A DNA stretch of 64,000 bases, taken from assembly GCA_003279005.1 (NCBI GenBank), contig QCBY01000002.1, forward strand, positions 1 through 64,000, given 5' to 3'. The first letter of the stretch is position 1, and each line of letters begins with the position of its first letter. Under the pieces are notes generated by a model. The model had not been told where the DNA came from and did no database searches. It saw nothing but the letters and a program-made list of their open reading frames with translations. Positions 8,165 to 18,710 of the stretch are shown here, in pieces. The position numbers and the translations under genes are program-made. The DNA is from Prochlorococcus sp. AG-347-J22. GTDB taxonomy: Bacteria > Cyanobacteriota > Cyanobacteriia > PCC-6307 > Cyanobiaceae.

Positions 8165-9340
8165 ATGATGTCTCAATCAACAGTTGAATCTAAAAATAAA
8201 AAAGATATTAACAATGGGAAGGTTCCAGCAAAGGAAACAATTCTATCCCCAAGATTTTATACAACAGATTTTGAGGCAATGGAAAATATGGATTTAACTA
8301 TTAATGAGGAGGAATTAGAAGCCATTTGTGAAGAATTCAGAAAGGACTATAACAGACATCATTTTGTAAGAAATAGTGAATTTGAAGGTGCTGCAGATAA
8401 ATTAGATCCTGAGACAAGAGAACTTTTTGTTGATTTTCTTGAAGGAAGTTGTACTTCAGAATTCTCTGGTTTCCTGCTTTACAAAGAGTTGAGTAAAAGA
8501 ATTAAAGAAAAAAACCCACTTCTTGCAGAATGCTTTGCACATATGGCCAGAGACGAAGCTCGTCATGCAGGTTTCTTGAATAAATCAATGAATGATTTTG
8601 GATTACAATTAGATTTAGGTTTCTTAACAGCGAATAAAGATTATACTTATTTTCCACCAAGAAGTATTTTTTACGCTACCTATTTATCTGAAAAGATTGG
8701 CTATTGGAGATACATAGCAATTTATAAACACCTCGAGAAAAATCCAGATAGTAAAATATTTCCACTCTTTAATTACTTTGAAAATTGGTGTCAAGATGAA
8801 AATAGACATGGCGATTTCTTTGATGCACTAATGAAAGCGCAACCAAAAACAGTTAAATCTTTAAGTAATAAAATTACTATAGGTGGGACTACCTTTACAC
8901 ATCCACTATTCGATTATTTCCATAGGTTTAGATATTTTTTAAACAACCTTCCCTTAACTTCTAAATTATGGTCAAGATTCTTTCTACTAGCTGTTTTTGC
9001 AACTATGTATGCAAGAGATCTTGGAATAAAAAAAGATTTCTACAGTTCATTAGGGTTAGATGCGAGAGAATATGATCAATACGTTATTAATAAAACAAAT
9101 GAAACTTCTGCAAGAGTGTTTCCTGTAGTTTTAAATGTTTATGATAAGTCTTTTTATGGAAGATTAGATAAAATAGTTGAAAATAATAAGGTACTTACTC
9201 AAATTGAGAACAGCAAAACTAATAAAATTTCTAAGACTTTAAAAAAATTTCCTACTTATTTAGCTAACGGTTATGAGTTGTTGAGACTATACTTATTAAA
9301 ACCTCTTGAAAGCAAAGATTTTCAACCATCAATTAGATAA
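8165..9340 (+). CDS. acsF: Mg-protoporphyrin IX monomethyl ester (oxidative) cyclase
   Basis: This 391-residue protein is the oxygen-dependent cyclase that builds the fifth ring of chlorophyll, converting Mg-protoporphyrin monomethyl ester to divinyl protochlorophyllide on the thylakoid or envelope membrane. The ferritin-like di-iron ligand motifs are present: [18 protein letters not shown] and DENRHGDF, giving the two ExxH-type pairs. Its length is typical. It depends on oxygen and iron. Two ATG codons are adjacent at the start (8165 and 8168). tldD follows after 18 bp on the same strand. chlH, another chlorophyll gene, lies 13 kb downstream. Confidence 0.95.
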   Translation: MMSQSTVESKNKKDINNGKVPAKETILSPRFYTTDFEAMENMDLTINEEELEAICEEFRKDYNRHHFVRNSEFEGAADKLDPETRELFVDFLEGSCTSEFSGFLLYKELSKRIKEKNPLLAECFAHMARDEARHAGFLNKSMNDFGLQLDLGFLTANKDYTYFPPRSIFYATYLSEKIGYWRYIAIYKHLEKNPDSKIFPLFNYFENWCQDENRHGDFFDALMKAQPKTVKSLSNKITIGGTTFTHPLFDYFHRFRYFLNNLPLTSKLWSRFFLLAVFATMYARDLGIKKDFYSSLGLDAREYDQYVINKTNETSARVFPVVLNVYDKSFYGRLDKIVENNKVLTQIENSKTNKISKTLKKFPTYLANGYELLRLYLLKPLESKDFQPSIR

Positions 9341-9358
9341 TCACTTTTATAGGGAGTA

Positions 9359-10798
9359 ATGTTATTGAGTAAAATGGTAACAAGCAGTATCAAAACAGAT
9401 GAAATTAAGTTTGGTGAGTGCAATAAAAAACTTTTAGAAGAGCTTATATTTTATGGGATTTCATTAGGTGCAGATTTTATAGAATTATTTATTGAGAATA
9501 CCGATAATTCAAATATTCTTGCAGAAGAAGATTACATTACTAACGTTAGTCCATCATTCAGCAAAGGAGCCGGCATAAGAATTTTTAAAGATAAAAGAGA
9601 TGGATTTGTAAGTACAAATGATTTATCAAAAGATGGTTTGATGAGATCAGTATCTCAGGCTATTGAGATGCTAGACATAACTGACAAAAATAATAGAGAA
9701 AAATTTAACGGTTTAAATAAACATAAAAATTATACTTTATCCAAGAAAACATGGATTGACGAAGTTCCATCTATTCATGAGATAAGTGAAAAACTATTAG
9801 TCAGCACAAAGTTACTTAAAAAAAATAGCAAAATAATAACTAGAAAAGGAAGTTACTCAAGAAATTTGCAAGAAGTAATAATCGCCTCCAGCGATGGAAC
9901 ATATGCCTCTGATATTAGATTGCATCAAACAGTTGGTCTAAACGTAATTGCTAGTGATGCCCAATATAGATCTAATGGAAGTAGAAGATTTGGATCATCG
10001 GGAATGCCTAATGAATTCAGATTCTGGGATCATGAAAAAGCAGCAAATGATGTATTTGAAAGTTCAATGAATATGTTGTATGCAGATTATGTTGATGCTG
10101 GTCAAATGCCTGTTGTATTATCTAATAAATTTGGTGGTGTTATTTTTCATGAAGCCTGTGGACATTTGCTTGAAACAACTCAAATAGAGAGGGGGACAAC
10201 ACCTTTTGAGAATAAATTGAATGAAAAAATAGCACATGAATCAGTAACAGCAATTGATGAAGGGATATCAGAAGGATCCTTTGGTTCATTATCAGTAGAT
10301 GATGAAGGTATGGAACCAGAGAAATCAGTCCTTATAAAAGATGGAATTTTAAAAAAATTCATTTCCGACAGGGCAGGTGAACTAAGAACTGGTCATAAAA
10401 GAACAGGGAGTGGGAGAAGACAAAATTATTCTTTTGCAGCAGCCTCGAGAATGAGAAATACTTATATTGCAAAAGGTGAATTCACAAAAGAAGACTTAAT
10501 AAATAGTATTAGCGATGGTCTTTACTGCAGATCAATGGGCGGTGGTAGTGTAGGAGCTACAGGGCAATTTAATTTTTCGGTAGAAGAGGGATATCTAATT
10601 AAAAATGGAAAATTAACAACGCCAGTTAAAGGTGCAACTTTGATTGGTGATGCTAAAGAAGTTATGCCAAAAATATCAATGTGCGGAAATGACTTAGAAT
10701 TAGCGCCTGGATTTTGTGGATCTATTAGTGGAAGTGTTAACGTTACGGTTGGCCAACCTCATATTAAGGTTGATTCAATAACTGTTGGTGGAAGATAA
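9359..10798 (+). CDS. tldD: TldD metalloprotease subunit
   Basis: This 479-residue protein contains the HExxxH zinc-protease motif as HEACGH (about residues 264-269) and the conserved C-terminal block DAKEVMPKISMCGNDL with the Gly-rich end GQPHIKVDSITVGG. TldD forms a heterodimer with TldE/PmbA that threads and degrades unfolded peptides; in other bacteria it also matures ribosomal peptides. The pmbA gene begins 3 bp after the stop, which fits an obligate pair. An alternative ATG five codons in (MVTSSIK) is possible. Confidence 0.93.
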   Translation: MLLSKMVTSSIKTDEIKFGECNKKLLEELIFYGISLGADFIELFIENTDNSNILAEEDYITNVSPSFSKGAGIRIFKDKRDGFVSTNDLSKDGLMRSVSQAIEMLDITDKNNREKFNGLNKHKNYTLSKKTWIDEVPSIHEISEKLLVSTKLLKKNSKIITRKGSYSRNLQEVIIASSDGTYASDIRLHQTVGLNVIASDAQYRSNGSRRFGSSGMPNEFRFWDHEKAANDVFESSMNMLYADYVDAGQMPVVLSNKFGGVIFHEACGHLLETTQIERGTTPFENKLNEKIAHESVTAIDEGISEGSFGSLSVDDEGMEPEKSVLIKDGILKKFISDRAGELRTGHKRTGSGRRQNYSFAAASRMRNTYIAKGEFTKEDLINSISDGLYCRSMGGGSVGATGQFNFSVEEGYLIKNGKLTTPVKGATLIGDAKEVMPKISMCGNDLELAPGFCGSISGSVNVTVGQPHIKVDSITVGGR

Positions 10799-10801
10799 GA
10801 T

Positions 10802-12154
10802 ATGAATTCAAGAGAAATAACAACTCAAATATCCAAAGCTGCAAATTCTCTAAATGTTAAAAAATGGGATTATGGAGCAAGCTTTTCTAATGATTTTTCT
10901 GTGCAAGTTGATAAGGGTGATGCTAAACAATTGAAAGCATCACAAAAACAAGTTTTAACTATAAGAGTTTGGAACGAATCTAATCTTGTTGGTATTACTA
11001 CAACAAGCGACATTAGTAAATCTGGTATTAAGAAGGCTCTAAATCAAGCAAACATAGCTTCTGATTTCGGTAATAAGAATGAATGTACTGAATTTTCACC
11101 ACTAGCGAAAGATCCTATCAAAGTTGAGGAAGTAAAAAAAAGAAATCCTGTTGGAATAAAAAAATTATTAACGCTTTTAAGAGAAGCAGAAGTAAAACTA
11201 ATAAAAAGTCATGAATCTATAAAATCTGTTCCATATAATGGTCTTTCCGAAAGTTTCTTTGAGAGAGTTTATGCAAACAGTGATGGTGCTTTTAGAAGCT
11301 ATACCAAAAGTCAAGCTACACTTTATTTATATGCAAGGGCTGAAGAGGAAGATAAGAAACCTCGAAGCTCGGGCTCTGTAAAACTTGGATACGGAGTTGA
11401 TGATATTGATATAGAAAAGTGTGTTGAAGAGGCATCAAATAAAACATTATCTCATCTAAATTATTTACCTATTAAAACGGATAAATATCTTATATGTTTT
11501 TCCCCAGAATCATTTTTAACGATTATTAATGCCTTTAGCTCAATGTTTAATGCTAGGAGCATTTTAGATGGTATCAGTTTATCTAAGAAAAACTCTATAG
11601 GAGAGAAACTATCTACAGAAGCTCTTAATATTTACGATGATGGGCTTCACGAAAAGAATATTTCTTCATCTCCATTTGATGGAGAGGGCACCCCTACCAA
11701 AAGAATATGTTTAATTAATAAAGGGAAAATTCAAAATTTCATACATTCTGAATCAACTGCAAGAATTTTTAAAACAAATCCAACTGGCCACGCTGGACTT
11801 GGATCAAAAGTTTCAGTATCTCCTGATTGGATAGTAGTAGAGAAATCAACGGGAAATTATAATCTAAAAACATCTCTAGATCACTCTAAATATGAAGGGG
11901 AATTTGTATATATTGAAGAATTAAATGCAATACATGCAGGAGTAAGAGCAAGTCAAGGATCATTTTCTCTTCCATTTGATGGATGGCTTTATAAAAACGG
12001 ATCAAAAATATCAATAGAATCTGCTACTGTTGCAGGAGATATAAAATATCTTTTGAAAAATATCGTAAATATTGAATCAAACCAAGAGGTAACACCAAGT
12101 GGGATTTCTCCACATATATGGGTAGATGAATTATCAATAACTGGTGACGCGTGA
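10802..12154 (+). CDS. pmbA: TldE/PmbA subunit of the TldD-TldE protease
   Basis: This 450-residue protein is the TldD paralogue that lacks the HExxxH motif and provides the non-catalytic half of the heterodimer. Recognisable parts are DKGDAKQLKASQKQ near the N-terminus, the central SSPFDGEGTPTKR turn, and the C-terminal IWVDELSITGD. It is in tight operon order with tldD (3-bp gap) and fmt (4-bp overlap, GTGA). Expression and stability are probably coupled to TldD. Confidence 0.9.
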   Translation: MNSREITTQISKAANSLNVKKWDYGASFSNDFSVQVDKGDAKQLKASQKQVLTIRVWNESNLVGITTTSDISKSGIKKALNQANIASDFGNKNECTEFSPLAKDPIKVEEVKKRNPVGIKKLLTLLREAEVKLIKSHESIKSVPYNGLSESFFERVYANSDGAFRSYTKSQATLYLYARAEEEDKKPRSSGSVKLGYGVDDIDIEKCVEEASNKTLSHLNYLPIKTDKYLICFSPESFLTIINAFSSMFNARSILDGISLSKKNSIGEKLSTEALNIYDDGLHEKNISSSPFDGEGTPTKRICLINKGKIQNFIHSESTARIFKTNPTGHAGLGSKVSVSPDWIVVEKSTGNYNLKTSLDHSKYEGEFVYIEELNAIHAGVRASQGSFSLPFDGWLYKNGSKISIESATVAGDIKYLLKNIVNIESNQEVTPSGISPHIWVDELSITGDA

Positions 12155-13137
12155 GAATTATATTCTGGGGGACACCTGAATATTCACTTGCGAGCCTTGA
12201 TATATTTATTAAATCTAAGCATGAGATAATTGCAGTAGTAAGCCAACCAGATAGGAAAAGATCTAGGGGAAATAAATTAATCTCTTCACCTGTTAAAAGC
12301 TTTGCTCAAAAAGAGGATATAAAAATTTATACTCCGAAGACTATCAGAGGAAATATACCTTTTATGAATGAACTTAAATCACTATCTTGTGATTTATTTA
12401 TTGTTATAGCTTATGGGAAAATTTTACCTAAAGAGATATTAGAGATCCCAAAATTAGGCTGTTGGAACGCACATGCTTCATTACTTCCAAGATGGCGTGG
12501 AGCGGCTCCAATACAATGGTCCATAATTAAAGGTGATGAATTTACTGGGGTAGGAATTATGAAAATGAATGAGGAACTTGATACAGGCGACATATTATTG
12601 GAAGAAAAAATTAAGATTGACAATAATGATAATTTAAATACACTTACGAAAAAACTTAGCATTTTATCAGCAAAATTATTTTTAAATGCTATATCTTTAC
12701 TCGAAGAAAATTTAAATAAAAAAACCATTGCTCAATTAACAAAACAAAATACTCTTAGAAGAAAAATCACGTACGCCAGAATGATTGATAAATCAGACTA
12801 TAAAGTGGATTGGGATAATGAGGCAATAGAAATTAATCGAAAAATAAAAGGATTATACCCACGAGCAAATACAACTTTTAGAGGTAAGAACCTAAAGATA
12901 ATTAAAATTAAAATTTTGAGAATTGATGAAATTAATAAAGAAAAATACTGTTTAATGAGCATTAATACAAAACCAGGTATTATTCTTGCTCTCATAGAAA
13001 ATGAAGGAATATTAATTTCAACTAAAACTGATCCGATTGTTTTATTAGAAGCTAAACTTGAAGGCAAAAACATTACTAGCAAAAAGCAAATGATACAACA
13101 ATTAAAGCCATCAGTAGGTGAATATTTCTCGGATTAA
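12151..13137 (+). CDS. fmt: Methionyl-tRNA formyltransferase
   Basis: This 328-residue enzyme formylates the methionine on initiator tRNA using 10-formyl-tetrahydrofolate. The formyl-folate-binding domain shows FWGTPEYSL at the start, the active-site region LGCWNAHASLLPRWRGAAPI (about 104-123), and GVGIMKMNEELDTGDIL. The C-terminal OB-like domain is shorter on motifs but present. The start is GTG, overlapping the pmbA stop as GTGA. Its tRNA substrate is encoded at 36.0 kb in this window. It converges on terC with a 4-bp overlap of the 3' ends. Confidence 0.95.
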   Translation: MRIIFWGTPEYSLASLDIFIKSKHEIIAVVSQPDRKRSRGNKLISSPVKSFAQKEDIKIYTPKTIRGNIPFMNELKSLSCDLFIVIAYGKILPKEILEIPKLGCWNAHASLLPRWRGAAPIQWSIIKGDEFTGVGIMKMNEELDTGDILLEEKIKIDNNDNLNTLTKKLSILSAKLFLNAISLLEENLNKKTIAQLTKQNTLRRKITYARMIDKSDYKVDWDNEAIEINRKIKGLYPRANTTFRGKNLKIIKIKILRIDEINKEKYCLMSINTKPGIILALIENEGILISTKTDPIVLLEAKLEGKNITSKKQMIQQLKPSVGEYFSD

Positions 13138-13841
13138 GTTTTGGATTCTTTTTTAGAGAATCCCCAAATGAACGCAAAAATAATCAATATATAAAAATAG
13201 TAGTCTGGAAGTATAGATTCTTTAATTAACGTATTTATTAAAAGTTTTATTCCAACAATTAAAATTGCTATGTAACCAGCTGTTTCTAATCTTGAAAATA
13301 TATCCAGTAGTTTTAGAAAAATCCCCGATGTAAATCTTAAGGCTAATACACCGATTACTGCTCCAATTATTATTAATATGTATTGATCGCTTATCGCTAC
13401 TGCAGTAGTGATACTGTCTATGGAAAATGCAAAATCGGTAATTGAAAGAAGTGCTACAACTCTTAAGAACCTAAAATTATTTTTATTATCTGTGACATCT
13501 GCGGAGTTCTCTATTTCAGAATTTAAAAAAATATTAGAGAAATATAAATATATTAAATAAAAACCAGCAAAAATTCTAATAAGAATAAACTTTAGAAGAA
13601 AATTAGATAATATTATGAGAATTATTCTAAATAATAATGATATTGTTATACCAATATTCAAGGCTCTTGACCTTAATTCCGAACTCTTGAGAGATTTAGT
13701 GAGAGAAGCCAGCGCGACAGCATTATCCGCCGATAATAATAATTCTAGTGCAATTAATATAGGCAAAAGTGTAATGATTTCGTACCAACTGTCTACCTGG
13801 TCTAGTGTTGGTATGAATGAATTTATTGCGACTGAGTCCAT
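13134..13841 (-). CDS. TerC-family integral membrane protein
   Basis: This 235-residue protein has about seven hydrophobic segments and the TerC hallmarks LELLLSADNAVALASL (about 33-48) and SITDFAFSIDSI (about 134-145), where the paired Asp residues are thought to contact a metal ion. TerC proteins export or meter metals, often manganese, and the Arabidopsis homologue is needed for thylakoid formation. Which metal is moved here is unknown, though a second manganese-type system (the GDT1 pair) lies nearby. It is transcribed divergently from mfd with 74 bp between the starts. Confidence 0.85.
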   Translation of the reverse strand: MDSVAINSFIPTLDQVDSWYEIITLLPILIALELLLSADNAVALASLTKSLKSSELRSRALNIGITISLLFRIILIILSNFLLKFILIRIFAGFYLIYLYFSNIFLNSEIENSADVTDNKNNFRFLRVVALLSITDFAFSIDSITTAVAISDQYILIIIGAVIGVLALRFTSGIFLKLLDIFSRLETAGYIAILIVGIKLLINTLIKESILPDYYFYILIIFAFIWGFSKKESKT

Positions 13842-13915
13842 ATAATATTATTCGCAATTCGTATAAAATCTAATATAATATTACAGTTAAGAGTAATCAA
13901 GATTGATAGTTATAA

Positions 13916-16900
13916 ATGAGTTTAAATACTTTAGTAAATTATATTTCAAACACTCAAATTACTTCTGAATTAATAAAAAGAATTTTTAAAAATAAAGGTT
14001 TAAATATTGTTGGATCAAGTAGATATGCAAAATCAATAATCTTAGATAGCATCGCAAAAAAAGAAAATAAAAATGTATTATTAATTTGTCCTAATATAGA
14101 AATTGCCTATAAATGGATCGGTTATTTTGAAAGTATAAATGATAAGGAAGTTTTATATTATCCACCTACAGAACATTTGCCATACGCATCAATTAATAAA
14201 TCCAAAGAGATTGAATTTACTCAGCTTACGGTTTTATCCAAATTACTAAAAAAAGAGAAAAAAGAACCTAATATTGTTATATCAACAGAGAGATCACTAC
14301 AACCTCATTTAATAAATAAAAACTTATTAATTGAAAATAAGTTAGATTTGCAAAAAGGGGTTCAAATTGAGATTCAAGAATTAGCAAATAAACTTACGCT
14401 GCTTGGCTATACAAAGGAAAATGTAACTTCTACAGAAGGATTCTGGAGTAGGAGGGGGGAAATAATTGATATTTTTCCTGTTAATAATGAATTACCTATA
14501 AGATTAGAATTTTTTGATAATGTAATTGATAAAATGAGAGAATATGATCCATATACGCAAAAGACATTAGAAAGTATCAATAATATTGAAATAATACAAG
14601 CTGGATTTGATTTACTTATAAAAGATAAGTTAAATAATTTATCTAAGAACAGTATTTTTAATTCAGGAGATATAAATATAAATAATCTTGACCGTTATGT
14701 AGGAATAATTGAAAAAAAGCCTTCAAACATAATAGATTTTATAAATAAGGAAACAATTCTTGTAATTGATGAATTAGAAGATTGTAAAAAATTTGCGAAT
14801 AATTGGTTTCTAGATTCAGAAAGTAATTTTGATAATTGTGCGTGTGAATTAAATAAAAACCTCAAAAATAATGATATTAATTTAATGGCTAAGCCTAATT
14901 TACATTTAAGGTTTGACGATATATTAAATTCACTGGGAAATTTTAATTTAATAAAATTATATGAATTTGAATCTAAAGACAATGTTGATAATAGGTTTTT
15001 ATTAAACGATAAAAGATTAAATTCATACTCTAAAAATATTGGAAAATTATCCAGCGATATAAATAAAAATATAAAAAATAAAGAAAAAGTATGGATATTA
15101 TCAGCACAGCCATTAAGAACTAGAACTTTACTTTTTGAACATGAATGTAATACAAACTTTTTAAATAATCCTAATGACATTGATGAGGCATTTAAATCAA
15201 TTCATAATTCAACTCCTTTGATTCTAAAAAATAAGAATAATTATGAAATCGAGGGGTTTTATCTTCCGATATGGAAAGTTCTTCTCGTAACTGATAAAGA
15301 ATTATTTTCGCAGCAATCTCTTTTTAATAATGTATTCATAAGAAGAAAGAAAAGAAGTGTCAATTCAAATATAAATTTGAATAAGATTAGTCCAGGTGAT
15401 TTTATAGTTCATAAGAATCATGGAATAGGACAATTTATAAAAATAGAAAAAATAAATATAACTGGAGATTCAAGAGATTATTTAGTAATACAGTATCAAG
15501 ATGGGAAGATAAGTGTTGCTGCAGATCAACTTGGTAGTGTCAACAGATATAGATCAAGCGGAAATATAAAGCCAAAAATAAATAAATTAGGAGGTACAGA
15601 ATGGGAAAGAATAAAAGATAAAAATAAGAAACAAATCAAAAAAGTTGCTGTCGATATCTTAAAACTATATGCAAAGAGAGAAAAGTTAAAAGGTCACATA
15701 TTCCCAGAAGACGGTCCTTGGCAATATGAATTAGAAGAATCATTCCCTTATCAACCAACACCAGATCAAATTACTGCAGTAAAAGAAATAAAATCTGATA
15801 TGGAAAGCGATAAGCCAATGGATAGGCTAGTTTGCGGCGATGTAGGATTTGGCAAAACAGAGGTCGCTGTTCGGGCTATTTTTAAGGCTATTACATCAGG
15901 AAAGCAGGTAATATTACTAGCACCTACAACAATCCTAGCTCAGCAACATTGGAGAACAATAAAAAATAGATTTTCACCTTACCCAATTAAAATTTCATTA
16001 CTCAATAGATTCAAAACCCTTAATGAGAGAAAGGAGATCTATAAAGGATTAAAAAATAACAATATTGATTTAGTAGTAGCAACGCACCAAATTTTAGGAA
16101 AAGAAATTGAAATAGAAAATTTAGGCCTACTTGTTATTGATGAAGAACAAAGATTTGGAGTAAGGCAAAAGGAGAAAATAAAAAAAATCAAAAATAACAT
16201 AGACGTTTTAACTCTTTCAGCAACACCAATTCCAAGAACTCTTCATATGAGCTTATCTGGACTTAGACAAATGAGCTTATTAAATACTCCTCCTCCATCA
16301 AGAAGATCAATAAAAACTTATTTATCTGAAATAGATATGGATGTTATAAGAACTGCAATTAATCAAGAACTTGATAGAGGAGGTCAAATATTTTATGTAC
16401 TCCCAAGAATTTCTGATATTGATGAAGCTGTAAATAAATTAAAAAACATGTTTCCTAGCTTAAATTTTATTATTGCTCATGGACAAATGAACGAATCAGA
16501 GCTTGAAAATGCAATGATTGCTTTTAATAATGGAGAAGTAGATTTGATGATATGCACAACGATAATTGAAAGTGGATTAGACATACCTAAAGTAAATACA
16601 ATTATTATTGAAGATTCTCACAAGTTTGGACTTTCTCAACTTTATCAACTCAGAGGAAGAGTTGGTAGAAGTGGCATTCAAGCTCATGCATGGTTATTTT
16701 ATCCAAATATAAATAAAATTAATGACGCTGCAAAACAAAGATTGAAAGCGATAAAAGACTTTTCGGAGCTAGGGAGTGGATACCAACTTGCAATGAAAGA
16801 TATGGAAATAAGAGGTGTTGGAAGTTTACTTGGAGAAGAACAAAGTGGAAGGGTTAATGCTATTGGATATGATTTATATATAGAAATGCTTCATGAGGCT

Positions 16901-17428
16901 ATTTCAGAAATCAGTGGACAAGAAATACCAGAAGTTAGCGACACACAAATTGATCTCCCAATAAATGCTTTTATACCTTCAACATGGATATCAAACAAGG
17001 AAGAAAAGCTTGAGGCTTATAAAACTGCTACTGAATGTTCAAATAATTATGAATTAACTGATCTAGCTACAGACTGGGTGAATAGATATGGAACTTTACC
17101 CAGACCTGTTGAGTCCTTAATTATGATAATGAGACTGAAATTACTTGCTAAAAAATGTGGTTTTAATAAGATCAAACTCAAAAAGCCAAATATAGTTATA
17201 GAGACCAAATTAAAAAAATCTACTTTTAAAATTCTTAGAAATTCCTTAGCAAGTAGTCTTCAAAATAAATTTAATTTTGAAGAAGGTCAACAATGGTCCT
17301 TTATAACCATAAGAGGTTTAGGAGTTACTGAAGTTCAAAATCAAATAGATCAATTAATTGACTGCTTAGCCTTATTTGCAAAAGAAATAAACAATTTTGA
17401 TAAAACTACAGTTGCCAAAAAAATTTAA
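13916..17428 (+). CDS. mfd: Transcription-repair coupling factor
   Basis: This 1170-residue protein is Mfd, which removes RNA polymerase stalled at DNA lesions and recruits UvrA. Domain order is typical: a UvrB-like N-terminal part (FWSRRGEIIDIFP near 175), a CarD-like RNA-polymerase-interaction domain beginning SPGDFIVHKNHGIGQF (about 492), superfamily 2 helicase motor with Walker A GDVGFGKT (about 642), DEEQRFG (about 742) and motif VI RGRVGRSG (about 914), and a C-terminal regulatory domain. The length matches the family and no frameshift is seen. Confidence 0.96.
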   Translation: MSLNTLVNYISNTQITSELIKRIFKNKGLNIVGSSRYAKSIILDSIAKKENKNVLLICPNIEIAYKWIGYFESINDKEVLYYPPTEHLPYASINKSKEIEFTQLTVLSKLLKKEKKEPNIVISTERSLQPHLINKNLLIENKLDLQKGVQIEIQELANKLTLLGYTKENVTSTEGFWSRRGEIIDIFPVNNELPIRLEFFDNVIDKMREYDPYTQKTLESINNIEIIQAGFDLLIKDKLNNLSKNSIFNSGDININNLDRYVGIIEKKPSNIIDFINKETILVIDELEDCKKFANNWFLDSESNFDNCACELNKNLKNNDINLMAKPNLHLRFDDILNSLGNFNLIKLYEFESKDNVDNRFLLNDKRLNSYSKNIGKLSSDINKNIKNKEKVWILSAQPLRTRTLLFEHECNTNFLNNPNDIDEAFKSIHNSTPLILKNKNNYEIEGFYLPIWKVLLVTDKELFSQQSLFNNVFIRRKKRSVNSNINLNKISPGDFIVHKNHGIGQFIKIEKINITGDSRDYLVIQYQDGKISVAADQLGSVNRYRSSGNIKPKINKLGGTEWERIKDKNKKQIKKVAVDILKLYAKREKLKGHIFPEDGPWQYELEESFPYQPTPDQITAVKEIKSDMESDKPMDRLVCGDVGFGKTEVAVRAIFKAITSGKQVILLAPTTILAQQHWRTIKNRFSPYPIKISLLNRFKTLNERKEIYKGLKNNNIDLVVATHQILGKEIEIENLGLLVIDEEQRFGVRQKEKIKKIKNNIDVLTLSATPIPRTLHMSLSGLRQMSLLNTPPPSRRSIKTYLSEIDMDVIRTAINQELDRGGQIFYVLPRISDIDEAVNKLKNMFPSLNFIIAHGQMNESELENAMIAFNNGEVDLMICTTIIESGLDIPKVNTIIIEDSHKFGLSQLYQLRGRVGRSGIQAHAWLFYPNINKINDAAKQRLKAIKDFSELGSGYQLAMKDMEIRGVGSLLGEEQSGRVNAIGYDLYIEMLHEAISEISGQEIPEVSDTQIDLPINAFIPSTWISNKEEKLEAYKTATECSNNYELTDLATDWVNRYGTLPRPVESLIMIMRLKLLAKKCGFNKIKLKKPNIVIETKLKKSTFKILRNSLASSLQNKFNFEEGQQWSFITIRGLGVTEVQNQIDQLIDCLALFAKEINNFDKTTVAKKI

Positions 17429-17500
17429 AATATTAAATAAATATTTAATCATCGCGAAAATGTCTAATTTCGGTTAGGTTTAGAAAAATTTTTTTATTGC

Positions 17501-17662
17501 ATGGGCGAATACATAGATGTCGGCATTCAAAGTTCGATATTACCTTTTACATTATTGCTCTCCTCAGTAGTTGTAGGAATATATGCACTTTTTGGTTTTG
17601 AGACTGAGAATGATGATGATGATTCAGATTCTGGAAGTGGTGGATTAATGAACCCAATTTAA
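17501..17662 (+). CDS. Small single-helix protein with acidic tail
   Basis: This 53-residue ORF (below the track cutoff) reads MGEYIDVGIQ, then a hydrophobic helix (about residues 13-32), then a run of Glu/Asp/Ser and Gly ending NPI. The Gly/Asp-rich tail and single helix resemble small thylakoid subunits such as those of NDH-1 or photosystems, but I do not recognise a specific family. The GCATGGGC context and 72-bp leader after mfd suggest its own promoter. It converges on the next reverse-strand gene with 2 bp between stops. Confidence 0.6.
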   Translation: MGEYIDVGIQSSILPFTLLLSSVVVGIYALFGFETENDDDDSDSGSGGLMNPI

Positions 17663-17664
17663 TT

Positions 17665-18033
17665 TCATCTAAACGAAATCTCTTTTGATCTCCTTTTAGT
17701 TATTTTCATTAATCTTGAGATAACCCCTACAATAAGAATAAAAGCAATAATTAATGAGAAAACTACAAATATTGCCAAAAAAATTTCATACATATAAGCT
17801 ATTGAATCAGAAATATTAGCTATTAGCTTTGCTAGATTATTTAAAAAATTATCGAAAATAGTTAATTTATTTGGAATTATATAAAAAAGATAAATAAAAA
17901 AGATACTTAGAGATGACATAAGGAATGATTCTTTCATTAGTATTCCTTTTGATTTCCTTCTTAAACTTAACTTTTTTTTAAACAAAAATTTATCGGAATT
18001 ATTATTCAAACTGGGTATTTTTAAATCAGCCAT
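17665..18033 (-). CDS. Hypothetical two-helix membrane protein
   Basis: This 122-residue protein has a basic N-terminal part (KKKLSLRRKSKG), two clear membrane segments (about 38-54 and 85-107) and a basic C-terminus (KITKRRSKEISFR). A positively charged start and end flanking two helices suggests both termini are cytoplasmic. I recognise no family. It lies 55 bp downstream of the DUF4335 gene on the same strand. Confidence 0.5.
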   Translation of the reverse strand: MADLKIPSLNNNSDKFLFKKKLSLRRKSKGILMKESFLMSSLSIFFIYLFYIIPNKLTIFDNFLNNLAKLIANISDSIAYMYEIFLAIFVVFSLIIAFILIVGVISRLMKITKRRSKEISFR

Positions 18034-18088
18034 TTAAAAAAAATTAAGCAATTTAAATAAAGAATTAATCTTCGAAAAGAAATTTTTT

Positions 18089-18709
18089 TTATAGTATCTT
18101 GTTTATGTGATTAATGCTAATAAGTTTGTTTTTATTATTTGATAATGAGCGATTATCATTGTTATCGTAAACATAAATAAATACGGTTGAAATTAGAAAA
18201 ATTGAGCATATCGAAACTAGTGGAGGCAAAAGAAAATTTAAAATATTTTTTTTGTCTAATAAAAATAAAAACTTTTTATTATTTAAACTTTTAAATTCTT
18301 TTGAATAAATATTTTTAACTTTATTTGAAGAGCCTAATTGATCAAAGCAATTTATAATATCTGCCAAAACTGAATTTCCTATTTTAATACTTAAAGGCTT
18401 AACCTCAGGTTTAGTACTTTTCAAAAGAAGAATATGTGAATAATAATTCTCGGGCTTAATATCAATTAGATTTGATTCAAATAATGCAATTTCATTATTA
18501 AGTAGGGAATTAGAGTAACAATAAAAAGCTCGTATTATAGTCTTTAGATGATCTATATTTCCCTCAATAGGAGGCTTATCAATAATCATAAGTTTCCATT
18601 GAGAAATAATTGATATATTATCTTCATCTTCATTATTTGAGTAATCAGGCAATCCAACAATTTCGAGTGTTACCGATGATTGATTAAATAAAAATTTATT
18701 TTGCAACAT
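18089..18709 (-). CDS. DUF4335 family protein
   Basis: This 206-residue protein has a soluble N-terminal domain (about 1-155; VTLEIVGLPDYSN, then LKTIIRAFYCYSN and KPLSIKIGNSVLADIINCFDQL) and one membrane helix near the C-terminus (about 164-186). This agrees with my memory of cyanobacterial DUF4335, which is usually encoded next to DUF3038, as here: its start lies 1 bp from the DUF3038 stop. Function is unknown. The pairing suggests a shared complex. Confidence 0.7.
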   Translation of the reverse strand: MLQNKFLFNQSSVTLEIVGLPDYSNNEDEDNISIISQWKLMIIDKPPIEGNIDHLKTIIRAFYCYSNSLLNNEIALFESNLIDIKPENYYSHILLLKSTKPEVKPLSIKIGNSVLADIINCFDQLGSSNKVKNIYSKEFKSLNNKKFLFLLDKKNILNFLLPPLVSICSIFLISTVFIYVYDNNDNRSLSNNKNKLISINHINKIL

Positions 18710-18710
18710 A

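Noticed and set aside
17434-17451. ATTAAATA-AA-TATTTAAT inverted repeat after mfd
   Set aside because: It is entirely A/T with no T tail, so it is expected by chance in such AT-rich sequence and would be a very weak terminator.
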